A DNA stretch of 6,043 nt from assembly GCA_019116185.1 (NCBI GenBank), contig DXCD01000147.1, positions 1 through 6,043 of the forward strand, written 5' to 3'. This document shows positions 1 to 4,850 of the stretch, piece after piece; the stretch's first letter is position 1; the number at the start of each line of letters is the position of its first letter. Below the pieces are notes generated by a model. The model did no database searches, was not told where the DNA came from, and was given only the letters and a program-made list of their open reading frames with translations. The translations under genes and the position numbers were made by a program. Origin of the DNA: Candidatus Mediterraneibacter stercorigallinarum (GTDB taxonomy: Bacteria > Bacillota > Clostridia > Lachnospirales > Lachnospiraceae).

Positions 1-444
1 AAAGTCCATGTTCTGGATCACAAGTTCCTGTCCCAGCTCCTCTGCAAGAAGAGCCGAGATCTCCATATCGATTCCCACATATGCGTCACCCTGCATATAT
101 TCGAATGGCTCGAATGCCGCGTTTGTGGCAACTACAAGCTGGTCTTTTGACTCGTCAAGCGCAGCGGATTCAACCGGTGTCGGCTCCCCGCCGCCAAAGT
201 ATTTGTCAAAGATCTCGTCCAGAGTGCCATCCTCTTTGATCTTGCTGATAAATGTATTTACCTGTTCCAGGAGCTCCGGCTGGCTCTTGTCAACGCCGAA
301 CGCATATTCCTCGTCCGTCAGGTCAACATCGATCACCTCAGCTGTCTTTTTGCTGCTTCCCGCGTCGCTGTCTTTGCTTCCGCATCCTGCAAGCAGACCT
401 GCAGCAAGAACAACACTTAAAGCTGCTGCTAATAACTTTTTCAT
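1..444 (-). CDS. Amino-acid ABC transporter substrate-binding lipoprotein (5' part, continues past window start)
   Basis: The first 148 codons of a gene that runs off the left edge. The N-terminus is a lipoprotein signal: MKK, a hydrophobic stretch, and lipobox LLAGC with the lipidated cysteine at residue 21. A Ser/Lys/Asp-rich linker follows. From about residue 103 the protein reads like the start of a SBP_bac_3 (PF00497) receptor: LVVATNAAFEPFEY, then VGIDMEISALLAEELG. Such receptors bind polar amino acids outside the membrane and deliver them to an ABC permease. Odd feature: residues 41-84 (LTDEEYAFGV ... DGTLDEIFDKYFG) resemble the C-terminal segment of the same fold, placed before the first domain. 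The start at 444 is supported by GGAGG (453-457) 8 nt upstream. It lies downstream of uppP on the same strand but has its own promoter. The family is secure; the ligand cannot be told. The rest of the gene and any permease or ATPase lie outside. Confidence 0.88.
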   Translation of the reverse strand, partial: MKKLLAAALSVVLAAGLLAGCGSKDSDAGSSKKTAEVIDVDLTDEEYAFGVDKSQPELLEQVNTFISKIKEDGTLDEIFDKYFGGGEPTPVESAALDESKDQLVVATNAAFEPFEYMQGDAYVGIDMEISALLAEELGQELVIQNMDF

Positions 445-500
445 CTTTCATTCCTCCATCTGATTCTCATTGTGCATAATCATACAAATTATCCTTATAA

Positions 501-528
501 ATTCTAGCACATTCCCCGCAAAATACAA
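501..528 (-). promoter_or_regulatory. Sigma-A type promoter for the binding-protein gene
   Basis: On the minus strand, -35 TTGTAT (523-528) and -10 TAGAAT (501-506) are separated by 16 bp. The -10 is preceded by TG and one base (507-509 reads TGC), an extended -10 that offsets the short spacer. Transcription would begin near 494, giving a leader of about 50 nt before the ATG at 444. I saw no convincing terminator after uppP (606), so read-through from the upstream unit may add to expression. Confidence 0.6.
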
Positions 529-539
529 GCCTGTTTTCA

Positions 540-569
540 AGTTTTTATGCATACTTTGAGTTTTTATGC
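540..569 (-). repeat. Two 11-bp direct repeats upstream of the binding-protein promoter (possible regulator sites)
   Basis: The plus strand reads AGTTTTTATGC at 540-550 and again at 559-569, identical and 19 bp apart. On the minus strand each reads GCATAAAAACT. They lie just upstream of the -35 box at 523-528, where an activator or repressor might bind. Each shares about 12 of 18 positions with the ARG box of ArgR/AhrC as I recall it from Bacillus subtilis (CATGAATAAAAATTCAAG). That would suit an amino-acid transporter, but the match is mostly the central A-rich part. The identification is speculative; the repeat itself is plain. Confidence 0.35.
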
Positions 570-605
570 CCACTCCCGACAGGTTTTATTCCCGGCTGCT
601 TATCT

Positions 606-1433
606 TTATGCGAGCAGTGTAGTGATGCCAAAGTACAGGAACACGATCACGCCAAGGACGATCCGATAGTATCCGAACACTTTGAAATCATGATTTTTAA
701 TATATTTAAGAAGGAACTTAATCGCAACGACGGACACCACGAAAGATACCGCCATGCCGACAATCAGGATCGCCGCCTGCATCCCCGTAAAGTTAAATCC
801 GAACTTGAACAGCTTCAGCGCGCTCGCCCCGAACATAACCGGTATGGCCAGGAAGAATGTGAATTCTGCCGCCACGCCTCTGGATACCCCGAGCATAAGC
901 GCTCCTACAATTGTCGCTCCCGAGCGGGACGTGCCGGGTATCATTGCCAGCATCTGGAACACTCCGATAATGAGCAGCATCGGTATGCTGAGCTGAGAGA
1001 TCTTCGTCACCTTCGGTTCTTTTCCCTTCTGATAATTCTCTATTATAATGAAGAGAATTCCATAGACAATAAGCATTGCCGCCACCACGTACCAGTGGTA
1101 CAATTTCTCGTCGATCCAGTCATTTAACAGAAGCCCGATAACAGCTGCCGGCACGGACCCGATCAGCACCTTGATCCACATCTGCCATGTGAGCATCTTC
1201 TGCTTCTGAGTTTTTTTCGGGGAAAATGGATTCAGTTTGTGGAAATAGATCACCACTACTGCCAGGATCGCGCCAAGCTGGATCACGACCTCAAACATTT
1301 CAAAGAAAGCATCCCCCTGATCCAGTTTGAGGAATTCGTTCAGAAGGATCAGATGTCCGGTGCTGCTGATGGGCAGCCATTCTGTGATTCCTTCCACAAT
1401 TCCGAATATAATTGTCTTTAATATCTCTAACAT
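606..1433 (-). CDS. uppP: Undecaprenyl-diphosphatase (UppP/BacA family)
   Basis: A 275-residue integral membrane protein that converts undecaprenyl diphosphate to undecaprenyl phosphate, recycling the lipid carrier for peptidoglycan and other wall polymers. Two family signatures are intact. One is the N-terminal EGITEWLPISSTGH (residues 14-27), with the Glu-x3-Glu pair E14/E18, the SST triplet and H27. The other is PGTSRSGATI (166-175), with the conserved Arg at 170. Several hydrophobic segments fill the rest (about 50-65, 88-104, 115-131, 149-165, 190-205, 221-241, 255-272). The length is normal for the family. The start is supported by AGAGGAGGAG (1441-1450) 7 nt upstream. That site lies inside the 3' end of the HAD gene, and the two frames overlap by 7 nt (1427-1433), which suggests translational coupling. 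In many bacteria overexpression raises bacitracin tolerance; nothing here indicates that as its main role. Confidence 0.96.
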   Translation of the reverse strand: MLEILKTIIFGIVEGITEWLPISSTGHLILLNEFLKLDQGDAFFEMFEVVIQLGAILAVVVIYFHKLNPFSPKKTQKQKMLTWQMWIKVLIGSVPAAVIGLLLNDWIDEKLYHWYVVAAMLIVYGILFIIIENYQKGKEPKVTKISQLSIPMLLIIGVFQMLAMIPGTSRSGATIVGALMLGVSRGVAAEFTFFLAIPVMFGASALKLFKFGFNFTGMQAAILIVGMAVSFVVSVVAIKFLLKYIKNHDFKVFGYYRIVLGVIVFLYFGITTLLA

Positions 1434-2275
1434 ACGCTTTCTCCTCCTCTGAGAACAAATCTTTCTATTGCTTCAGCCACGCCTTCCTCCTCATTTGTCA
1501 GCGTGATATAATCGGCTGCCTCCTTTACCTGCTCTTCCGCATTTCCCATGGCAACGCCGAATCCGACTTCGCGGAGCATAACCGTATCATTGTCTCCGTC
1601 GCCGCACGCCATGATCTCTTCGCGCCTGATCCCGAGCTTTCTTCCCAGGTTCACAAGACCCGTCCCTTTATTTACCCCCGCCGCGTTTATTTCTATGTTA
1701 TACTTCAGCGATCCTACAAGCTCCAGGTCCCGCTCTTTCGCCATCTCTTCCCACGCCTTCTGCCGCTCGTCCATATCAGCGAACAGCGCCTGGACCTTGT
1801 CAACACCTCTGTTTTCCCGTTCCAGGAGCTCCCGGATATCTTCCACAGGGATGCGGGTCCTGCGCATATATTCCCACATGTTGGGATTTTTGTGATAGCG
1901 CTCCACCTGTGACATTTTATCTGCGGGCGCATAGCCCTGGCCGTCAAAATATATCTCTTGTAGGGTATCATATTTCCCGCAGATTTCCAACGTTTTTTTC
2001 GCAGATCCGACAGGCAGGAGATGTTCTTCCACCATACATTGATTCTGCACGTCCAGCACCCTTGCCCCGTTAGATGTAAGGGCGTATCTCATTCCCGGAA
2101 ACTTTCTTAATTCTTCCGGTACTCCCATCCACGGTCTCCCTGTAGCGACAAGCACCACGACACCTTCTTTTATTGCCTGTTCAAGCACTTTTCTCGTTCG
2201 GGGCGTGATCATCTTGCGGTCCGTCAGCAGGGTGCCGTCCAGATCCAGCCCTATCATTTTTATCTTGTATTTCAT
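1427..2275 (-). CDS. Cof-type HAD-IIB family phosphatase
   Basis: A cytoplasmic, Mg-dependent phosphatase of the haloacid dehalogenase superfamily, type IIB (Cof/YidA-like), 282 residues from the chosen start. Counted from that start, motif I is DLDGT with nucleophile D11 and acid/base D13; motif II is the Thr of ATGRP (T45); motif III is the Lys of NKG (K203); motif IV is GDGDND (225-230), followed by MGNA. The large cap domain between motifs II and III is typical of IIB members, which act on sugar phosphates, FMN or other phosphoesters; the substrate cannot be told. An in-frame ATG at 2296 would add seven residues but has no ribosome site. The start at 2275 has GGAGAGG (2288-2294) 12 nt away, rather far, and gives the usual short lead into motif I. 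The gene is first in a unit with uppP, transcribed from the promoter at 2371-2399. Confidence 0.93.
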   Translation of the reverse strand: MKYKIKMIGLDLDGTLLTDRKMITPRTRKVLEQAIKEGVVVLVATGRPWMGVPEELRKFPGMRYALTSNGARVLDVQNQCMVEEHLLPVGSAKKTLEICGKYDTLQEIYFDGQGYAPADKMSQVERYHKNPNMWEYMRRTRIPVEDIRELLERENRGVDKVQALFADMDERQKAWEEMAKERDLELVGSLKYNIEINAAGVNKGTGLVNLGRKLGIRREEIMACGDGDNDTVMLREVGFGVAMGNAEEQVKEAADYITLTNEEEGVAEAIERFVLRGGESVC

Positions 2276-2316
2276 TGCAGTTTCAGCCCTCTCCATCTCT
2301 GAGCTTATCAGACATT

Positions 2317-2346
2317 CCCGCCTCTGCCCATACCGGCGGGTCCGCC
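2317..2346 (-). promoter_or_regulatory. Two mutually exclusive GC-rich hairpins in the HAD-uppP leader
   Basis: On the plus strand CCCGCC (2317-2322), GGCGGG (2335-2340) and TCCGCC (2341-2346) lie close together. In the leftward transcript the middle segment can pair with either neighbour: a tight hairpin with 2341-2346 or a 12-nt-loop hairpin with 2317-2322. The region lies between the predicted transcription start (about 2364) and the start codon. It may affect translation or be incidental; no U-run follows, so it is not an obvious terminator. Confidence 0.25.
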
Positions 2347-2361
2347 TGTTTGATTGCGTTT

Positions 2362-2380
2362 CTGATAATTATTTTATCAG
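2362..2380. promoter_or_regulatory. 19-bp inverted repeat over the HAD-uppP -10 region (candidate operator)
   Basis: CTGATAA (2362-2368) and TTATCAG (2374-2380) form a perfect 7-bp inverted repeat with a 5-bp spacer. It covers the leftward -10 box (2371-2376) and the predicted start site, where a dimeric repressor would block transcription. A further TTATCAGA lies at 2305-2312 in the leader. The regulator is unknown. Confidence 0.4.
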
Positions 2381-2399
2381 AGTTTGCTAAATTAAGCAA
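2371..2399 (-). promoter_or_regulatory. Promoter for the HAD-uppP unit
   Basis: On the minus strand, -35 TTGCTT (2394-2399) and -10 TAAAAT (2371-2376) are separated by exactly 17 bp. Transcription would begin near 2364, giving a leader of about 90 nt. The -35 box forms one half of the palindrome TTGCTAAATTAAGCAA (2384-2399), whose other half is the -35 of the rightward promoter. Confidence 0.6.
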
Positions 2400-2412
2400 T
2401 TTGTAGTATAAT
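2384..2412 (+). promoter_or_regulatory. Promoter for the secreted hydrolase gene
   Basis: -35 TTGCTA (2384-2389), a 17-bp spacer and a perfect -10 TATAAT (2407-2412). Transcription would begin near 2419. That rules out the in-frame ATG at 2422 as the start of translation, because no leader would remain for a ribosome site. It supports the ATG at 2461. Confidence 0.75.
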
Positions 2413-2460
2413 AGTTACCCAATGGCTTTATCAATTGCACAGAGAAAGGAATTTGCAGTT

Positions 2461-3486
2461 ATGAAAATCTACAAAAAACGTTGGATCCAGTCGGGTACTG
2501 CTCTGATCTGTTCCCTCGCGATTGTACTTTCAGTTTTTCCTTCCTTCGCAGATGATGACATTTCCAGTCTGGAAGGACAAACCTCTACTCTTCAGGATGA
2601 ACTGGAGGGCATCAATGAAGAAATCCTCTCACTGAGCGAGGAAATTTCTACTAATGAGATGCAGATCGAGATCCTCAACGGAGAGATCGCACGTACATCT
2701 GACGCCTTAGCTGAAGCGGAAGAGAACGAAGATAAACAATATGAAGACATGAAAGCCCGTATTAAATATATGTATGAGCACGGAAACGCAACACTGCTTG
2801 AGATGCTTTTCTCTGCTGAAAACATGACGGACTTCTTAAACAAAGCTGATTTTATTGAAAACCTCAGCGAATACGACAGAAGCGCCCTTGACAATCTGAA
2901 AGATGTCCATCAGCAGATCGGGGACCAGAAAAAGACTCTGGAGATCCAGCAGGACTCTCTCACAGAGCTTCAGGCGGATCTTAATTCCCGCCGGACAGAA
3001 CTTCAGGCAAGAGCCGAAGCAACTTCCACTGATCTTGCGGATGTTCAGGCAAGGCTGGAGCAGGCGAAAGCCGAAGAAGCGGCACGGCAGGCCGCTCAGG
3101 AAACAATCTCTTCCGGCGGAGTAATCGATGCTTCCACGGACGATATTACTCTCCTTGCCGCCATCCTGCAGTGCGAAGCTCGTCAGGATTATGATTCTCT
3201 GTTGGCAGTTGCCACTGTCATCATGAATCGAGTGGAAAGCCCCCGCTTCCCGAACTCGATCAGCGGAGTCATTTATGCGCAGGGGCAGTTCGAGCCAGTG
3301 TGGACAGGCCGTCTTAACGCGGTGCTGAAAGCCGGTCCTACCGACCTCTCATTCCGGGTTGCGCAGGATGCGGTCAACGGAGCACGGCTCGCGGCGGTTG
3401 CCGACTGCTACTTCTTCCTGTATGCAGGATCCACGGACCGGCCCGGAGTCAATATCGGAGGAAATCTTTTCTTCCAGAGCTGGTAA
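2461..3486 (+). CDS. Secreted coiled-coil protein with C-terminal SleB-type cell wall hydrolase domain
   Basis: 341 residues. Residues 1-30 are a Sec signal peptide: MKIYKKRW, a hydrophobic core, and a likely signal peptidase I site after SFA (30). Residues 33-100 and 140-215 are rich in Glu, Gln, Lys and Ala with heptad-like spacing, and look like two coiled-coil arms. The turn between them (YMYEHGNATLLEMLFSAENM, then a DFLNKADFIENLSEYDR segment) resembles the N-terminal region of PcsB/CwlO-type division hydrolases. Residues 228-341 match the SleB/CwlJ hydrolase family (PF07486): LLAAILQCEAR with the expected catalytic Glu at 239, then MNRVESPRFPNSISGVIYAQGQFEPV. Family members cleave peptidoglycan, many as lytic transglycosylases. 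The start has AAAGGA 10 nt upstream. Signal and coiled coil point to vegetative wall remodelling more than spore germination; that is inference. The gene is divergent from HAD-uppP and ends at a hairpin terminator. Confidence 0.9.
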   Translation: MKIYKKRWIQSGTALICSLAIVLSVFPSFADDDISSLEGQTSTLQDELEGINEEILSLSEEISTNEMQIEILNGEIARTSDALAEAEENEDKQYEDMKARIKYMYEHGNATLLEMLFSAENMTDFLNKADFIENLSEYDRSALDNLKDVHQQIGDQKKTLEIQQDSLTELQADLNSRRTELQARAEATSTDLADVQARLEQAKAEEAARQAAQETISSGGVIDASTDDITLLAAILQCEARQDYDSLLAVATVIMNRVESPRFPNSISGVIYAQGQFEPVWTGRLNAVLKAGPTDLSFRVAQDAVNGARLAAVADCYFFLYAGSTDRPGVNIGGNLFFQSW

Positions 3487-3516
3487 GGCGGGCACTCAGT
3501 TTATTATAAAAGACGT

Positions 3517-3552
3517 AAAAACAGTCTGCAGACATCTGCCTGCAGGCTGTTT
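3517..3552. terminator. Hairpin terminator between convergent genes
   Basis: Arms at 3519-3531 and 3540-3552 pair over 13 bp with one U-G wobble around an 8-nt loop. On the minus strand the stem ends in five Ts (3521-3517), a good intrinsic terminator for the kinase-like gene, whose stop is at 3604. On the plus strand the stem ends in TTT then CATTT, a weaker terminator for the hydrolase gene, whose stop is at 3486. It probably serves both. Confidence 0.75.
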
Positions 3553-3603
3553 CATTTCATGTATACATTCCGAATTGTTCTTGACTATTGCTGTTATTCC
3601 TGC

Positions 3604-4359
3604 CTATTGATAATCGATTACGTCGATCCACTTCATCAGGAAATCTTTCTCCAATTCATTATCCTTCGTAAGCTGTGCCGCCGCAACGATCGGAAGCCAC
3701 TGCTGCACATACTGTCTTGCCGTATCGCTCTTCTTGCAGAAGATATTCAGGTAGAGATCTGCTGTCTCCTGATCTTTCAGCGCGAACAGAAGATAGGTCA
3801 TAGCCGCGTCTGCACTTGCATTTCCCTGTGTCGCGTGCGCCCAGTCAACTACAGTCATCTTTCCGTTCTTTCCTACGATCACGTTACTCGGATTGAAATC
3901 GCCGTGGCATACCTTGTTGTGCTTCGGCATGCTTTCAAGGCGGGTCAGAAGCTCATATCTTGTCGTTGCATCCACTTCTTTCAGGCTGTTGATCTGACGG
4001 GACAGTTTGTCTTTCATTCCCTTAAGGAGCGGGAATGTCTTACTGTGCACCTGAAGCTGCAAATCCACAAAATCTTCCATATACTTCTCGATATTCTTCT
4101 TGTCAGAATTCATCATCTCTTCCAGAGTCTTGCCGTCTTTATACTCGATCTCGATCGCCCATTTTCCTTCGATCTGTGTGACACCCTTTACTTTCGGGAT
4201 CTCAAGGCCAGTCTCCTCGATCTGAGCGGTGATCAGCGCTTCGTTGAATACATCTGACTTCGGATGAGTCTCTGCGAATACTTTCACAATACTGTCGTCA
4301 CATTTGTAGACTGTCTTGTAAGGACGCTTCACAATAATATTTTTCTCTTCCAGTTTCAT
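3604..4359 (-). CDS. Phosphotransferase of the APH/choline-kinase fold, substrate unknown
   Basis: 251 residues, cytoplasmic, no signal or membrane segment. The protein-kinase-like APH fold (PF01636) is shown by K26 in SIVKVF (ATP-binding Lys), E40 in FNEAL (salt-bridge Glu), the Brenner-type catalytic loop CHGDFNPSNVIV with D154 and N159, and VVDWAHA, whose D172 takes the place of the DFG aspartate. Members phosphorylate hydroxyls of aminoglycosides, choline, homoserine, methylthioribose or sugars. The sequence does not identify which, and there is no reason to call it antibiotic resistance. Start: an upstream in-frame ATG exists at 4392, but GGAGG with flanking bases (4369-4375) lies 9 nt before the ATG at 4359, so the shorter form is preferred. 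It sits alone, with a terminator on both sides, so it is probably monocistronic. Stop codon TAG. Confidence 0.87.
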   Translation of the reverse strand: MKLEEKNIIVKRPYKTVYKCDDSIVKVFAETHPKSDVFNEALITAQIEETGLEIPKVKGVTQIEGKWAIEIEYKDGKTLEEMMNSDKKNIEKYMEDFVDLQLQVHSKTFPLLKGMKDKLSRQINSLKEVDATTRYELLTRLESMPKHNKVCHGDFNPSNVIVGKNGKMTVVDWAHATQGNASADAAMTYLLFALKDQETADLYLNIFCKKSDTARQYVQQWLPIVAAAQLTKDNELEKDFLMKWIDVIDYQ

Positions 4360-4408
4360 ACGTATTGCCCTCCTTGATCTGCATTTATGCAATTCTTTTT
4401 CTTATCGA

Positions 4409-4444
4409 TGGTGTCATTATACACCAGCAAAAAGGACAATGTAA
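4409..4444 (-). promoter_or_regulatory. Promoter of the kinase-like gene with an inverted repeat across the -10
   Basis: On the minus strand a perfect -10 TATAAT lies at 4416-4421. The hexamer 17 bp upstream (TTACAT, 4439-4444) is a poor -35. The -10 sits inside a perfect inverted repeat, TGGTGT (4409-4414), 6-bp spacer, ACACCA (4421-4426). Transcription would begin near 4409, leaving about 50 nt before the ATG at 4359. A weak -35 with a palindrome over the -10 suits a regulated promoter. The regulator is not recognised. Confidence 0.5.
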
Positions 4445-4486
4445 CCCCTCGCGGATAATTTTGTGCATTTTTTAACTATCTTTTTT

Positions 4487-4516
4487 ATTCAAATATAATT
4501 GTTAATTATTTGTCAA
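4487..4516 (-). promoter_or_regulatory. Second possible kinase-gene promoter overlapping a Rex-like site
   Basis: The minus strand carries a perfect -35 TTGACA (4511-4516) with a weak -10 TTGAAT (4487-4492) at 18-bp spacing. The -35 overlaps TTGTTAA-TTAT-TTGTCAA (4499-4516), which agrees at 12 of 14 defined positions with the redox-regulator Rex box TTGTTAAnnnnTTAACAA. The region is very AT-rich, so a chance match is possible. Confidence 0.25.
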
Positions 4517-4540
4517 TTTTTATAAAATCTTAACTTTCTG

Positions 4541-4616
4541 ACGCGGGCATACGCACTCCATCGCAGTGCTTCGCTCGATTCCGCATCACTCGATTCCGCT
4601 CACGGGCGTCCGCACT
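4541..4616. repeat. Degenerate partial copies of the array unit
   Basis: 4558-4616 aligns with the first 60 bp or so of the 111-bp unit (CGCAGTGCTTCGCTCGATTC, then CACGGGCGTCCGCACT), with several changes and no terminator-arm part. Within it CTCGATTCCGC occurs twice (4574-4584, 4589-4599). 4541-4557 resembles the end of that 60-bp module again (CGGGCATACGCACT), a further remnant. The array thus decays away from adhE. Confidence 0.6.
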
Positions 4617-4717
4617 CCATCCGCAGTGCGCCGCTCGATTCCACTCTGCTCCATCTCGCTCACGGGCGTACGCCCTATGCGTAAAAGGAGAGAGCCTTAG
4701 GAATTCATGCGAGCATG
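4617..4717. repeat. Tandem repeat copy A (101 bp)
   Basis: Identical to 4728-4828 except at four positions, offset by 111 bp with a 10-bp linker (4718-4727). It contains the palindrome GGGCGTACGCCC (4664-4675) and, at 4683-4704, the left arm of the adhE terminator stem. The matching right arm is absent here: after GCATG (4717) the sequence passes into the next unit. Confidence 0.9.
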
Positions 4718-4727
4718 GCTGCTCCGT

Positions 4728-4828
4728 CCATCCGCAGTGCGCCGCTCGATTCCGCTCTGCTCCATCTCGCTCACGGGCATACGCCCTATGCATAAAAGGA
4801 GAGAGCCTCAGGAATTCATGCGAGCATG
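4728..4828. repeat. Tandem repeat copy B (101 bp), fused to the adhE terminator
   Basis: Second near-identical copy. Its last 35 bp are the left arm and loop of the complete terminator at 4794-4850. The sequence ATCCGCAGTGCGC at its start (4730-4742) recurs exactly inverted at 4853-4865, so the 136 bp from 4730 to 4865 are bounded by 13-bp inverted repeats enclosing the terminator. Confidence 0.9.
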
Positions 4829-4850
4829 ATTCCTGAGGCTCTCTCTTTTT
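4794..4850 (-). terminator. Long intrinsic terminator of adhE (bidirectional shape)
   Basis: Arms 4794-4815 and 4829-4850 pair over 22 bp with a single G-U wobble. The inside pairs further (CATG 4817-4820 with CATG 4825-4828) after one bulged base, leaving a CGAG loop. On the minus strand the stem ends in TTTT, 30 nt past the adhE stop (4880-4882). On the plus strand it ends in TTTTT. It is unusually long for a terminator and isolates adhE from the kinase-like gene. Confidence 0.88.

Noticed and set aside
8..463. 151-codon plus-strand frame at the left edge
   Set aside because: It is antisense to the lipoprotein gene, which has a signal peptide, lipobox and ribosome site; the Ser-rich translation is a shadow.
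540..605. Intrinsic terminator after uppP
   Set aside because: CCCGAC and TCCCGG near 575-595 are not complementary enough for a stable stem and no T-run follows.
2422..2460. Upstream ATG adding 13 residues to the secreted hydrolase
   Set aside because: It is only about 3 nt from the predicted transcription start, so no ribosome site could precede it, and it would bury the signal peptide start.
3559..4257. 232-codon plus-strand frame opposite the kinase-like gene
   Set aside because: It is antisense to a gene with intact catalytic motifs, has no ribosome site or recognisable domain, and reads as low-complexity Leu/His/Cys-rich protein.
3604..4359. Aminoglycoside resistance gene
   Set aside because: Only the general APH fold is visible. 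It sits in a housekeeping context with no mobile element, and the fold covers many metabolic kinases.
4360..4392. Upstream ATG adding 11 residues to the kinase-like protein
   Set aside because: The GGAGG at 4369-4373 lies inside this extension, 9 nt before the ATG at 4359, which fits the shorter form.
4530..4793. 87-codon minus-strand frame across the repeat array
   Set aside because: It begins in the foot of the terminator stem without a ribosome site, its Arg/Ala/His-rich sequence only mirrors the DNA repeat, and the 111-bp period explains why it stays open.
4541..4828. CRISPR array
   Set aside because: There are only two good copies, units are 101 bp with a 10-bp linker, and there are no unique spacers or cas genes.
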